A DNA stretch of 64,000 nt from Bordetella pseudohinzii (GCF_000657795.2 NZ_JHEP02000020.1:1-64000); one strand, 5' to 3'. Positions 25,562 to 34,514 are shown, numbered from the stretch's first letter. Notes: generated by a model from the sequence alone, not told the origin. Program-made: numbers and translations.

Positions 25562-26746
25562 TCAGAAGGAGCGCGGCATGCCCAGCATGTGCTGGCCGAT
25601 GTAAGAAAGGATGAGGTTGGTGGAGATGGGCGCGATCTGCAGCAGCCGCGTTTCGCGCCATTTGCGCTCGACGTCGTATTCGCGCGCGAAGCCGAATCCG
25701 CCATGGGTCTGCAGGCAGGCTTCGGCGGCGTGCCAGGCGGCCTCGGAAGCCAGCATCTTGCCCATATTGGCCTCGTCGCCGCAGGGCAGGCCGGCCTGAA
25801 AAAGCGTGGCGGCCTTGCGCAGCATCAGGTCGGCGGCCTGGGTCTCGGCATGGGCGCGCGCGATGGGGAACTGGATGCCCTGGTTCTGGCCGATGGGGCG
25901 GTCGAAGACGCGGCGCTCGCTGGCGTAGGCCACCGACCGGTCGGTGAACCAGCGCGCATCGCCGATGGCTTCGGAAGCCACCAGGATGCGCTCGGCGTTC
26001 ATGCCGTCCAGGATGTAGCGAAAGCCCTTGCCGGCTTCGCCAATCAGGCTGTCGGCGGGGATGCGCAGGTTGTCGAAAAAGACTTCCGTGGTGTTGTGGT
26101 TGATCATGGCCTTGAGCGGCCGGATGTCCATGCCGTGGCCCAGCGCGGCGCGGATATCGACCAGGAAGACCGACAGGCCGTCGCTTTTCTTCTGCACCTC
26201 GTCATAGGGCGTGGTCCGCGCCAGGAGCAGCATGAGGTCGGATTGCAGCGCGCGCGAGGTCCAGACTTTCTGGCCGTTGATCACATAGCTGTCGCCGTCG
26301 CGCACGGCGCGCGTCTTCAGGCGCGTGGTGTCGGTGCCGCTGGTGGGCTCGGTCACGCCAAAGGCCTGCAGCCGCAGTTCGCCGCGCGCGATGGCCGGCA
26401 GGTAACGGGCTTTCTGTTCGCGGCTGCCATGGCGCAGCAGGGTGCCCATGGTGTACATCTGGGCGTGGCAGGCGCCGGCATTGCAGCCGGCGGCATGGAT
26501 TTCTTCCAGGATGACGGCGGCCGCGCGCAGCGGCATGCCGCTGCCTTCGTATTCCTCGGGGATGAGGGCGGCCAGAAAGCCCGATTCGGTGAGCGCGGCG
26601 ACGAACTCGTCGGGGTAGCGCTCATCCTGTTCGAGACGGCGCCAGTACTCGCCGGGAAACTGCTCGCAGATGCGGCGCACGCTGTCGCGCACTTCGGGGA
26701 AGTCTTCGCCCAGGGGCATGGCAAGCGGGGAGGGAAAAGTGTCCAT
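25562..26746 (-). CDS. Acyl-CoA dehydrogenase-family flavoprotein
   Basis: A 394-residue FAD enzyme with the three-domain acyl-CoA dehydrogenase fold: LQAFGVTEPTSGTDTTRLKT (flavin/substrate), GQKVWTSRALQSDLMLLLAR and the C-terminal QTHGGFGFAREYDVERKWRE. Where most family members have a catalytic Glu in a YEGT motif, this one reads LQIAPISTNLI, so the base is missing or elsewhere. ATG 26746 begins 20 bases after the HMG-CoA-lyase-like gene. It presumably oxidises the operon's CoA ester at C2-C3, though a non-dehydrogenase reaction is possible. Confidence 0.88.
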   Translation of the reverse strand: MDTFPSPLAMPLGEDFPEVRDSVRRICEQFPGEYWRRLEQDERYPDEFVAALTESGFLAALIPEEYEGSGMPLRAAAVILEEIHAAGCNAGACHAQMYTMGTLLRHGSREQKARYLPAIARGELRLQAFGVTEPTSGTDTTRLKTRAVRDGDSYVINGQKVWTSRALQSDLMLLLARTTPYDEVQKKSDGLSVFLVDIRAALGHGMDIRPLKAMINHNTTEVFFDNLRIPADSLIGEAGKGFRYILDGMNAERILVASEAIGDARWFTDRSVAYASERRVFDRPIGQNQGIQFPIARAHAETQAADLMLRKAATLFQAGLPCGDEANMGKMLASEAAWHAAEACLQTHGGFGFAREYDVERKWRETRLLQIAPISTNLILSYIGQHMLGMPRSF

Positions 26747-26766
26747 GGTGTCTCGAATGAAGGGGG

Positions 26767-27702
26767 TCAGGCGGCCAGGGCCTCGCGGGCCGGGGTGAAG
26801 CCGCGCGGCAGGCCGGCGCGCGCCAGGCCGCCGTAGAGGGTGGCCTCGGGCAGCGCGGCCTGCAGCAGCTGGCGCACTTCGAGCAGGGCGTTCAGATCGA
26901 TGCCGGTATTCACGCCCATGGATTCCAGCATGTAGGCGGCGTCTTCCATGACGATGTTGCCGGTGGCGCCGGGCGCGAAGGGGCAGCCGCCCAGTCCGCC
27001 CAGCGAGGCGTCGAAGGCGCGCACGCCGCAGTCCAGCGCGGCCAGCAGATTGGCCAGGCCGGTGCCGCGCGTGTCATGGAAGTGGGCCGCGACCGGCAGC
27101 GAGCCGACTTCGGCCAGCACGGCCTTGAAGACGCGGCGCACCAGCGCCGGGTTGGCATAGCCCACGGTGTCGGGGATGATGAGCTCATCGGCGCCGGCCT
27201 CGGCCAGCGCCACGGCGTAGCGCACCACGTCGTCCACCGGCACCGCGCCTTCATAAGAGCAGCCCAGCGCGGTCGCCAGGCCGCCGCACAGGATGGGGCG
27301 GCGCGCATGGGCGCGCGCCAGCGCGGCCATGTCGCGGAAGTCGGCCAGCGACGCTTCGCGGCTGCGGCGCACATTCTTTATGTTGTGCGTCTCGCTCACC
27401 GACATGACGAAATTGATCTTGTGCACGCCCAGTTCCAGCCCGCGCTGCGCGCCGCGGGTGTTGGGCACCAGCGCGGCCACCGTCAGCCCGGCCACGCGCA
27501 GGGCGCCGGCGGTGACGTCGGCGGCATCCACGAATTGCGGCAGCAGCTTGGGCGGCACATAGGAAGTGACCTCGATCTCGGCCACGCCGGCGGCCGCCTC
27601 GCGGCGTATCCATTCGAGCTTGGCCTCGGTCGCCACAAAGGTGGCGACGCTTTGCAGGCCGTCGCGCAGGCCCACCTCGCGCAGGATGACGTCTCTTGCC
27701 AT
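26767..27702 (-). CDS. Hydroxymethylglutaryl-CoA lyase-like enzyme
   Basis: A 311-residue TIM-barrel lyase. The catalytic Arg segment EVGLRDGLQSV, the metal-binding HFHDTRGTG and the active-site Cys loop GGLGGCPFAPGATGN are intact. HMG-CoA lyase cleaves a 3-hydroxy-3-methylacyl-CoA to acetyl-CoA and a keto acid; relatives act on other 3-hydroxy acyl-CoAs, so the substrate here is open. The ATG at 27702 has GGAG upstream and follows the enoyl-CoA hydratase gene by 10 bases. Confidence 0.9.
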   Translation of the reverse strand: MARDVILREVGLRDGLQSVATFVATEAKLEWIRREAAAGVAEIEVTSYVPPKLLPQFVDAADVTAGALRVAGLTVAALVPNTRGAQRGLELGVHKINFVMSVSETHNIKNVRRSREASLADFRDMAALARAHARRPILCGGLATALGCSYEGAVPVDDVVRYAVALAEAGADELIIPDTVGYANPALVRRVFKAVLAEVGSLPVAAHFHDTRGTGLANLLAALDCGVRAFDASLGGLGGCPFAPGATGNIVMEDAAYMLESMGVNTGIDLNALLEVRQLLQAALPEATLYGGLARAGLPRGFTPAREALAA

Positions 27703-27712
27703 GATGTTCTCC

Positions 27713-28525
27713 TCAGCGGCCCGTGAAGACGGGCTTGCGTTTTTCGTTGAAGGCCAGCACGCCCTCGCGGCGGTCGTCGGTATCGACCAGGTGGTTGTAG
27801 GCCTCGATTTCGAAGCGAAAGGCGGTGCGCAGCTCCATTTGGCCGCCGTAGCGCACGGATTTCTTGATCTGACGCACCGACAGGGGCGCGTTGCCGGCGA
27901 TGACCTCGGCCGTGGCCAGCGCGGCCGGCAGGACGTCGGCCGGCGCGTGCAGCGCATTGGCCAGCCCCCAGTCCAGGGCCTGGGCGGCATCGAAGGGGCG
28001 GCCCGTCATCAGGATCTCCTTGGCGCGGCGCTCGCCTACCGCGCGCGGCAGGTTCTGGGTGCCGCCGGCGCCGGGCATGATGCCCAGCGTGACTTCGGTC
28101 AGCGCGAAGCGCGCCTCGCGGCTGGCGTAGAGAAAGTCGCAGGACAGCGCCATTTCCAGGCCGCCGGCATAGGCATGGCCATTGACCGCCGCGATCACCG
28201 GCAGCGGCAGGTCCACCAGGGTCCAGTACATGCGCTCGAAGAGTTCATGCTGGCGCTGCCAGGTTTCGCGGCTCATGCCGTTGCGCTCTTTGAGGTCGCC
28301 GCCGGCGCAGAAGATGCGCTCGCCCGCGCCGGTGAGCACCACGCAGCGTATCTGGCCGGCATCCTCGGTCAGCCGGTTCCAGAGATCGAGCAGGTCGCGC
28401 CCCATCTGCGTGTTGATGGCATTGCCCGCCTGCGGGCGGTTCAGCGTCACCACCAGGACGTGTTCGCCATGCGGCCGCGCGGTCACGGTCTCGTAGTCGG
28501 GCAGGGGCGGTGGGGTGGGGCTCAT
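27713..28525 (-). CDS. Enoyl-CoA hydratase/isomerase-family protein
   Basis: A 270-residue crotonase-fold protein. Oxyanion-hole segments [12 protein letters not shown] and [18 protein letters not shown] are clear, and the catalytic-region Glu occurs in [20 protein letters not shown]. It likely hydrates an enoyl-CoA made by the neighbouring dehydrogenase, feeding the lyase. ATG 28525 overlaps the CoA-transferase stop by four bases (ATGA), showing translational coupling. Confidence 0.9.
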   Translation of the reverse strand: MSPTPPPLPDYETVTARPHGEHVLVVTLNRPQAGNAINTQMGRDLLDLWNRLTEDAGQIRCVVLTGAGERIFCAGGDLKERNGMSRETWQRQHELFERMYWTLVDLPLPVIAAVNGHAYAGGLEMALSCDFLYASREARFALTEVTLGIMPGAGGTQNLPRAVGERRAKEILMTGRPFDAAQALDWGLANALHAPADVLPAALATAEVIAGNAPLSVRQIKKSVRYGGQMELRTAFRFEIEAYNHLVDTDDRREGVLAFNEKRKPVFTGR

Positions 28526-29709
28526 GTGCGGGTCTCCATGGTGGCCGGGGTCTGTCCCAGCAGCGTCGCGGTGTGTTCGCCCAGCATCGGCGGGCGTGAT
28601 TGGGGCTGGGGCCGCTGGCCGTCGAAGCTCAAGGGCAGGCCGATGAAATCCATGCCCGTGCCGGGCACGCGCTGCACCAGGCCCAGGGCCTGGGTCTGCG
28701 GATGCGCCAGCATCTGGTTCATGTCGTTGACCGGCGAGCAGGGCAGGCCGGCCGCCTCCAGCCGTTCCAGCCAATAGGCGGTGGGCTGGCGCGCGAAGAT
28801 GGCGTCCAGCGCCCCGTAGAGTTCGGCCTGGTTGGCCACGCGGCTGGGGTTGTCCGCATAGCGGGGATCTTGGGCCCACTCGGGGTGGCCGACCGCCTGG
28901 GCCAGACTGCGGAACAGCCCGTCATTGCCGGCGGCCACGACGATCTCGCCGTCGGCCGTGGCATAGCCTTTGTAGGGCACGATGCTGGCCGTGCCCGAGC
29001 CGTAGCGCGGGGGCGCTTCGCCCGAGACCAGCACCTGCGCGGCGATGAGGGACACCCAGGTGGTCGCCGTCTCGAACAGCGAGACATCGACAATGCGGCC
29101 GCGGCCGCTGGCCTGGCGTTGCAGCAGCGCGGCCAGCACGCCGATCACCGCCCACATGCCGGTGCCCATGTCGACAATGGACGCGCCCACGCGCACCGAG
29201 GGCCGGCCGGCCTCGCCGGTGGTGCTCATGATGCCGCCGAAGGCCTGCATCAAGGGGTCGTAGCCCGGATGCTGGCGCAGCGGCCCCACGCCGCCGAAGG
29301 CGCCCATATTGCAGTAGACCAGGGAGGGCTTGCGCGCCAGCAGCGCCGCGCCGCCCAGTCCCAGCGCGTCGACCTGGCCGGGGCGCAGGTTCTGCAGCAC
29401 CACATCGGCGCGATCGGCGATCAATTGCCTGAGGGCTTCGGTCTGCGCCGGATCGCGCAGGTCGCAGACGACGGACTGCTTGTTGCGGTTAAGGGCCTGG
29501 AAGAGGGTGGCCGCGCCTTCCTGGAAGGGAGGGCCCCAGGCGCGGGCGGCATCGCCCTCCTGTTTTTCCACCTTGATGACCGTGGCGCCCAGTTCGCCGA
29601 AAATCTGTCCGGCGAATGGCGCGGCCACGCTGTGCCCCAGCTCGACCACCACCATGCCCTCGAAGGGGCGGGCGGGCGAGTCCGGGGCGGTGTCGCTCGT
29701 GTGTTGCAT
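28522..29709 (-). CDS. CaiB/BaiF-type (family III) CoA-transferase
   Basis: A 395-residue family III CoA-transferase, first gene of the operon. MVVVELGHSVAAPFAGQIF, DVVLQNLRPGQVDALGLG and the region around the catalytic Asp (SIVDMGTGMWAVIGVLAALL) match the family. Such enzymes move CoA from a donor such as succinyl-CoA to a carboxylic acid, so the operon holds two independent ways to activate an acid (this and the ligase). GGAG precedes ATG 29709. The promoter region holds two GntR-type operators shared with the divergent regulator. Confidence 0.92.
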   Translation of the reverse strand: MQHTSDTAPDSPARPFEGMVVVELGHSVAAPFAGQIFGELGATVIKVEKQEGDAARAWGPPFQEGAATLFQALNRNKQSVVCDLRDPAQTEALRQLIADRADVVLQNLRPGQVDALGLGGAALLARKPSLVYCNMGAFGGVGPLRQHPGYDPLMQAFGGIMSTTGEAGRPSVRVGASIVDMGTGMWAVIGVLAALLQRQASGRGRIVDVSLFETATTWVSLIAAQVLVSGEAPPRYGSGTASIVPYKGYATADGEIVVAAGNDGLFRSLAQAVGHPEWAQDPRYADNPSRVANQAELYGALDAIFARQPTAYWLERLEAAGLPCSPVNDMNQMLAHPQTQALGLVQRVPGTGMDFIGLPLSFDGQRPQPQSRPPMLGEHTATLLGQTPATMETRT

Positions 29710-29761
29710 GGATTTGTCTCCGTCCAATGCCCCCGCGGGCGGGCGCTCAAACGCTAGGTCT

Positions 29762-29775
29762 AATGTACGTACATT
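29762..29775. promoter_or_regulatory. GntR-type operator, copy proximal to the CoA-transferase gene
   Basis: AATGTACGTACATT is a perfect 14-bp palindrome in the divergent control region between the CoA operon and the GntR/UTRA gene. Its centre is 35 bp from the second copy. Confidence 0.75.
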
Positions 29776-29781
29776 TATCAC

Positions 29782-29810
29782 TTTACATTGAGTTTTAATG
29801 TACGTACATT
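29782..29810 (+). promoter_or_regulatory. Promoter of the GntR/UTRA gene with overlapping operator
   Basis: TTTACA (29782-29787), 17-bp spacer and TACATT (29805-29810) form a plausible promoter. The second AATGTACGTACATT palindrome (29797-29810) covers the -10, as expected for repression by the gene's own product. Confidence 0.6.
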
Positions 29811-29844
29811 GCTTTCTAAACTTTTTTGGATCTAAGGTGGACGC

Positions 29845-30639
29845 ATGTCCAAGAACGACGGCAAGCCCCTGGGCAAGCCCACGCGGGCCACGCCCAGGAG
29901 CAAAACCCAGCCGCGCTATGCCTGGCTGCACCAAAGCCTGCTGGACGGCATCATGTCGGGGAAGTACCCCGTGGGCTCCCTGCTGCCGACCGAGGCGCAG
30001 CTGAGCGCCACTTTCGGCGTGAGCCGCCATACGGTCCGGGAAGCCACCCGGCGCCTGGTCGACACCGGCATGATCGTGCGCTATCCCAGCATCGGCACGG
30101 TGGTGATGTCGGCCCAGCCGGGCGCCGCCCAGCCCAGTTATGTGGCGGGCCTGGGGACCATGAAGGACCTCCTGGCCTACACGGACCAGACCCGCCTGGA
30201 GGTCTTCGGCGAAACCGTGGCGGTGGCCGACGAGGCCATGGCGGAGTCGCTGCGCTGCGAGGCCGGCTCGAAATGGCTGGTGCTGCATACCAACCGTTGC
30301 CTGGTCGAGAACGGCCGCGTGATTTCGTACACGCGCGTCTATCTGCGTCCCGAGTTCGAGAAGATCAAAGAAAAACTGCATGGCAATCATCCCAGCATCT
30401 ACAAGATGCTGCGGGACGATTACGGTCAGGAGATCCACCGGATCCGCCAGCAGATTGAAGCCACGCTGATGCCTGAGAACGCCCTGTTCCAGCTCGGCCT
30501 GGACAGCGGCAGCCCCGCCCTGCGGATGCTGCGCGCGTATTTCGACCCGCAAGACCGTCTGCTGACGGTATCTGAAAACTTCTACGTGGCCGACCGCTTC
30601 AAGTTGCAGACCGAATGGGAACATGGAGAGGAGCCATGA
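29845..30639 (+). CDS. GntR-family regulator with UTRA ligand domain
   Basis: A 264-residue HutC-type regulator: winged helix at about residues 25-95 (SLLPTEAQLSATFGVSRHTV), then a UTRA effector-binding domain (about 110-255, with VISYTRVYLRPEF and LTVSENFYVADRF). The two perfect palindromes immediately upstream and the identical site before the first Bug gene are its likely operators. AAGGTGG lies before ATG 29845. It is divergent from the CoA operon and upstream of the second Bug gene, so I infer that it controls the whole block in response to a pathway acid. Confidence 0.9.
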   Translation: MSKNDGKPLGKPTRATPRSKTQPRYAWLHQSLLDGIMSGKYPVGSLLPTEAQLSATFGVSRHTVREATRRLVDTGMIVRYPSIGTVVMSAQPGAAQPSYVAGLGTMKDLLAYTDQTRLEVFGETVAVADEAMAESLRCEAGSKWLVLHTNRCLVENGRVISYTRVYLRPEFEKIKEKLHGNHPSIYKMLRDDYGQEIHRIRQQIEATLMPENALFQLGLDSGSPALRMLRAYFDPQDRLLTVSENFYVADRFKLQTEWEHGEEP

Positions 30640-30702
30640 GCTGACTTTCCTTTCGGCGCATTTGTAGCGTGCTCGGACAAAAAAGGATGGAGGAGACAGT
30701 CC

Positions 30703-31665
30703 ATGAAACGAGCACTCGCAGCATTGTTATGCCTGGGCGCCCTGTCCGGCGCGGCGGCCAAGGCCGACTACCCCGACCGGGGCGTGAAGATCATCGTGCC
30801 CTTCCCGGCCGGACAGACGACCGACGTGCTGGCCCGCACCATCGGCCAGCAATTGACGGAGTCGCTGGGCCAGGCATTTTTCGTCGACAACCGCGGCGGC
30901 GCCGGCGGCATCATCGGCATGGAGGGCGCCAAGCGCTCCGATGCCGATGGCTATACGCTGCTGATGGCCTCCAGCGGGCCGCTGGCGATCAACCCCGGGC
31001 TCTACAGAAAGCTGCCCTACGATACGCTGAAGGACTTCACCGCGGTGTCCATGGTGGTGGCGGTGCCGCAGTTTCTCGTGACGCGCGCCGATTTTCCGGC
31101 CAATAATCTCAAGGAACTGATCGACTACGTCAAACAACACCCCGGGCAGCTGAACTATGGTTCGGGCGGGACGGGCCTGACCAATCACCTCACGATGGAA
31201 ATGTTCAAGCGCCAGGCCGGGCTCAACATCATGCACGTTCCCTATCGCGGCGCGGCCGCCGCCCTGACCGGGCTCATGAGCGGCGATGTGGCGATGATGT
31301 TCGAGTCGGGGCCGGCCATCATGCCGCATGTGCAGAAGGCCGCCTTGAAGGTCTTCGCCGTGGGCAGCCGCAACGGGTCCAAGGCGCTGCCCGACATCCC
31401 GACCATGGATCGCGCCGGCGTGCCCGGCTTTGACGCCCAGACCTGGGCCGCGCTGCTGGTGCCCAAGGGCACTGCCGCGCCCATCGTCGAGAAACTCAAC
31501 AAGGCCATGCAGATCGCCTTGCGCAATCCGGCCGTGCAGCAGCAGCTGGGCGCCTTGGGCGCGGAGGTGATGTTGAGCACGCCCGACGAGACCAACACCT
31601 ATATCAAGGCCGAGATCGCCCGCTGGGGCGACACGATCAAGACCGCCAACGTCCAGCTGGAATAG
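30703..31665 (+). CDS. Bug-family periplasmic solute receptor 2
   Basis: A 320-residue receptor, same length as the Bug protein at 21714 and closely similar throughout (shared PAGQTTDV, VDNRGGAGGIIGME, LNYGSGG, TGLMSGDVAMMFE). A signal peptide occupies about the first 21 residues. GGAGGAGA precedes ATG 30703. It follows the GntR/UTRA gene by 63 bases and precedes the FAH-family gene, probably in one transcript. The two paralogs may bind the same or related acids. Confidence 0.92.
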   Translation: MKRALAALLCLGALSGAAAKADYPDRGVKIIVPFPAGQTTDVLARTIGQQLTESLGQAFFVDNRGGAGGIIGMEGAKRSDADGYTLLMASSGPLAINPGLYRKLPYDTLKDFTAVSMVVAVPQFLVTRADFPANNLKELIDYVKQHPGQLNYGSGGTGLTNHLTMEMFKRQAGLNIMHVPYRGAAAALTGLMSGDVAMMFESGPAIMPHVQKAALKVFAVGSRNGSKALPDIPTMDRAGVPGFDAQTWAALLVPKGTAAPIVEKLNKAMQIALRNPAVQQQLGALGAEVMLSTPDETNTYIKAEIARWGDTIKTANVQLE

Positions 31666-31737
31666 GGCGGCGAGCAAGTCGTGGCGCGGGGGCGGCCCCG
31701 CGTCTTTCATCATCAAAGCAGCAATGAGGAAGCAAGC

Positions 31738-32586
31738 ATGAAACTGGTGAGATTCGGCCCGGCGGGCCAGGAAAAGCCCGGCCTGATCGACGCGCAAGGC
31801 GTGTTGCGGGATCTGTCGGGCGTGGTGCCCGATATCGGCGCGGCGCAACTCGGCCGCCAGGCGCTGGCCTCGCTGGCCGCCCATGATCCGGCCGGCCTGC
31901 CGGCCGTGGCGGGCGAGCCGCGCATGGGATGCCCCGTGGCCAATGTGGGCAAGTTCATCGCCATCGGCCTGAATTATTTCGACCATGCGGCCGAGGTCGG
32001 CGCGCCGGTGCCCAAGGAGCCCGTGATCTTCATGAAGGCCACGTCCTGCATCCAGGGCCCGGACGATCCCGTCATGCTGCCCGAAGGGTCGCAAAAGGGA
32101 GACTGGGAAGTGGAGCTGGGCATCGTCATCGGCGAGCGCGCGCGCTATGTCGAGGAGGCGGCGGCGCTGGATTACGTGGCCGGCTATTGCGTGGTCAACG
32201 ACGTGAGCGAGCGCGAATTCCAGATGGACCGGGGCGGCACCTGGGACAAGGGCAAGGGCTGCGACACCTTCGGGCCCATCGGCCCCTGGCTGGTCACGCG
32301 CGACGACGTGCCCGATCCGCAGTCGCTGGACCTGTGGCTGGACGTGAACGGCCAGCGCATGCAGACCGGCAATACGCGCACGATGATCTTCGGGGTGAAG
32401 ACCATCGTGAGCTATGTCAGCCGCTTCATGACGCTGCTGCCGGGCGACGTCATCATCACCGGCACGCCGCCGGGCGTGGGCCTGGGCATGAAGCCGCCGG
32501 TCTTCCTGCGCGAGGGCGATGTCATGACCCTCGGCGTGCAGGGCCTGGGCAGCCAGCGCCAGCGCGTGGTGGCTTTCGCGCGCTAG
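31738..32586 (+). CDS. Fumarylacetoacetate hydrolase-family enzyme
   Basis: A 282-residue FAH-fold enzyme distinct from FahA. The metal site is visible in DWEVELGIVIGERARYVEEA and in VVNDVSEREFQMDRGGTWDK; the C-terminal ITGTPPGVGLGMKPPVFLREGD is typical of ureidoglycolate lyase/2-hydroxyhepta-2,4-dienedioate isomerase relatives. Members hydrolyse or decarboxylate oxo acids. It lies 72 bases after the second Bug gene and likely belongs to the same regulon. Exact substrate unknown. Confidence 0.88.
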   Translation: MKLVRFGPAGQEKPGLIDAQGVLRDLSGVVPDIGAAQLGRQALASLAAHDPAGLPAVAGEPRMGCPVANVGKFIAIGLNYFDHAAEVGAPVPKEPVIFMKATSCIQGPDDPVMLPEGSQKGDWEVELGIVIGERARYVEEAAALDYVAGYCVVNDVSEREFQMDRGGTWDKGKGCDTFGPIGPWLVTRDDVPDPQSLDLWLDVNGQRMQTGNTRTMIFGVKTIVSYVSRFMTLLPGDVIITGTPPGVGLGMKPPVFLREGDVMTLGVQGLGSQRQRVVAFAR

Positions 32587-32604
32587 CGAGCGGCGGCGGC
32601 CGGC

Positions 32605-34026
32605 CTATCCGGCGCGGGCCGCCGCCAGCCGCAGGGCCAGCCTGTCGAGCAGCCACATCAGGATGAGCGACAGGCCCACCAGCGGGAAGACGAGGCCGCC
32701 GATCACCATGATGGTCAGCACGCCGCGCAGGGCGCGGGCTTCGCGCGGCGCGGGCGGTATGCCCAGCCGGCCGGCGGGCCTGCGCTTCCACCACATGACG
32801 GCCGCCGACACCGACAGCAGCACGATGCCCAGGCAGGCCAGGCTCAGGATAATCTGGTTGGCCAGGCCGAATTCCTGGCCCATGTGCACATTGATGCCCC
32901 ATTCCAGTGTCTTGCCCAGCGGGCCGTAGTCGGCATAGCGCATGTCCAGCAGCGGTTTGCCGCTGTATTGGTCCAGGTGCGCGACGCGCTGCTTTTGCAG
33001 GTCGTTGGGATAGACGGAGGCCGTATAGACGCCGCGCGGGCCGTTGGGCAGGTTGATGGCATAGCCCGGCGCCAGGCCGAGGCGCTCGAAAGCCGCCACC
33101 GCGCGGTCCAGGCCGATGGCGGCCGGCGCGTCCCCGGGCATGGCCGGGTGGGCGTGCGCCGGGCCGTTGGCGTCATGGCCGGCGTGGCCTTCATGCCCGC
33201 CGCCGGACAGCGGCAGCCGCGCCTGCTCCAGCGACCAGGTGGTTCGCCCTTGGTCGGCCAGCTTGAGGTCGGACATCGGAAGCTGCACGCGCACGCCCGC
33301 CGGATAGCCGAAATTGCTGCCATTGGCCCATTGGTTGACCTTGGCGCCCCAGACCTGCGACCAGGGCAGTCCGGTCAGGGCGAGGAACACGATGAAGAAG
33401 GCCGCGAACAGGCCGGTCACCGCATGCAGGTCGCGCCAGAAGATCCGCCGGCCTGGCCCGCCGCGCACCGTGACGACGCCCTGACGGCGGCCGCGCGGCC
33501 ACCAGAGATAGAGGCCGCTGGCCACCAGCAGCACAGACCATCCGGCGGCGACCTCGATCAGGGCGTTGGCCACGGGCCCGAAGTAGTCCAGGCTGTGCAG
33601 CCGCCGGATGGTCCACATCAGGGTGCCGCGCTCGGGCAGGCTGCCCAGTATGCGCCCGGTATAGGGATCGACATAGATCGATAGCCGCTCGCCCGCCGGT
33701 GTGCGCACCACGGCCTGCGCCGAAGCGCGCGCCGAGGCGGGCGGCAGGTATTTGAGCAGGGCGCCGCCGGGCTGGGCGGCCAGCGCGGCGGCGGCGATGG
33801 CTTCGGGCGCATGCGGCGCGCCGCTGGCCGCGGGCACTTGCCGCAGGTCGCGGTACCAGGCATCCTCGATCTCGTTGTGAAACAGATAGAGGGCGCCGGT
33901 GAGGGCCAGCACGATCATGAAGGGCAGGACCAGCAAGCCGGCATAGAAGTGCCAGCGCCAGACCGCGCGGTACAGGTCGCCCGAGGCGGCGCGTTCGGCC
34001 AGGCCTTCGTTCAGGGGCAGGGACAT
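32605..34026 (-). CDS. PepSY-domain membrane protein with His-rich loop
   Basis: A 473-residue PepSY-associated transmembrane protein (PiuB type) with about four transmembrane helices (near residues 25-50, 160-180, 205-230 and 385-405) and periplasmic PepSY domains. Between helices three and four is a His-rich stretch (GGHEGHAGHD, AHAHPAMPGD) that could bind metal. Relatives sit beside TonB-dependent receptors and are thought to act as reductases in metal or siderophore uptake. I start at ATG 34026, which has GAGGAG upstream. It follows the receptor remnant by 10 bases. Confidence 0.87.
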   Translation of the reverse strand: MSLPLNEGLAERAASGDLYRAVWRWHFYAGLLVLPFMIVLALTGALYLFHNEIEDAWYRDLRQVPAASGAPHAPEAIAAAALAAQPGGALLKYLPPASARASAQAVVRTPAGERLSIYVDPYTGRILGSLPERGTLMWTIRRLHSLDYFGPVANALIEVAAGWSVLLVASGLYLWWPRGRRQGVVTVRGGPGRRIFWRDLHAVTGLFAAFFIVFLALTGLPWSQVWGAKVNQWANGSNFGYPAGVRVQLPMSDLKLADQGRTTWSLEQARLPLSGGGHEGHAGHDANGPAHAHPAMPGDAPAAIGLDRAVAAFERLGLAPGYAINLPNGPRGVYTASVYPNDLQKQRVAHLDQYSGKPLLDMRYADYGPLGKTLEWGINVHMGQEFGLANQIILSLACLGIVLLSVSAAVMWWKRRPAGRLGIPPAPREARALRGVLTIMVIGGLVFPLVGLSLILMWLLDRLALRLAAARAG

Positions 34027-34036
34027 CACACTCTCC

Positions 34037-34435
34037 TCAGAAGCGGTCGTTGGCGCTCAGTTCCGCGCGCCGTCCTTCGCCGACCAGCCATTGGGTCTGG
34101 TTGTCGTAGGCGGTCTCGGCGTACTGGCGGTCGAAGACGTTGTAGCCACGCAGGGCCAGGGTGAGGTCGCGGCGCGCCTCCCAGATGAGCGCCGGGTCGG
34201 GGGTGGTGTAGCCGGCCATCTCCAGCTTGTTGACCGCGCCGCGTTCGCGCAGCTGCGCGCTGTCGGCGATGTCGAGGCTGGCTGGCGTCTGCAAGGGCGT
34301 CAGGCCCGGCAGGGTGCCGGTGGCGGCGGGTTGCAGCAGAACAGCGTCATCGCCGCGCACGGCGATGCTGGGCAGGGTGGCCACGGACGCGCAGCAACGT
34401 GCGGCCAGGCGCATCCTGACGAAGGGGGTTCGCAT
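34037..34435 (-). pseudogene. TonB-dependent receptor remnant with large internal deletion
   Basis: Only 132 residues remain in one open frame. The first half resembles a receptor N-terminus (TGTLPGLTPLQTPASLDIAD, SAQLRERGA), and the second half is a typical last part of the 22-strand barrel (TLALRGYNVFDRQYAETAY, RRAELSANDRF, with the terminal Phe). Functional receptors are about 650-750 residues, so roughly 500 or more codons of plug and barrel are missing between about residues 66 and 70, in frame. It cannot form a pore. It sits upstream of the PepSY gene, where a full receptor would be expected. Confidence 0.8.
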
Positions 34436-34489
34436 GGAATCTCTCGTTCAAATCGTTGAGAACCGTCCGAAAGGGACGGCAAGCATCAG

Positions 34490-34509
34490 GCCGGCAGCAC
34501 GCTGCCGGC
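34490..34509. other. Perfect inverted repeat between the DUF2946 gene and the receptor remnant
   Basis: GCCGGCAG and CTGCCGGC flank a four-base loop. No T-run follows on either side, so it is more likely a transcript-stabilising or attenuating hairpin than a terminator. Confidence 0.5.
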
Positions 34510-34514
34510 GGCGA

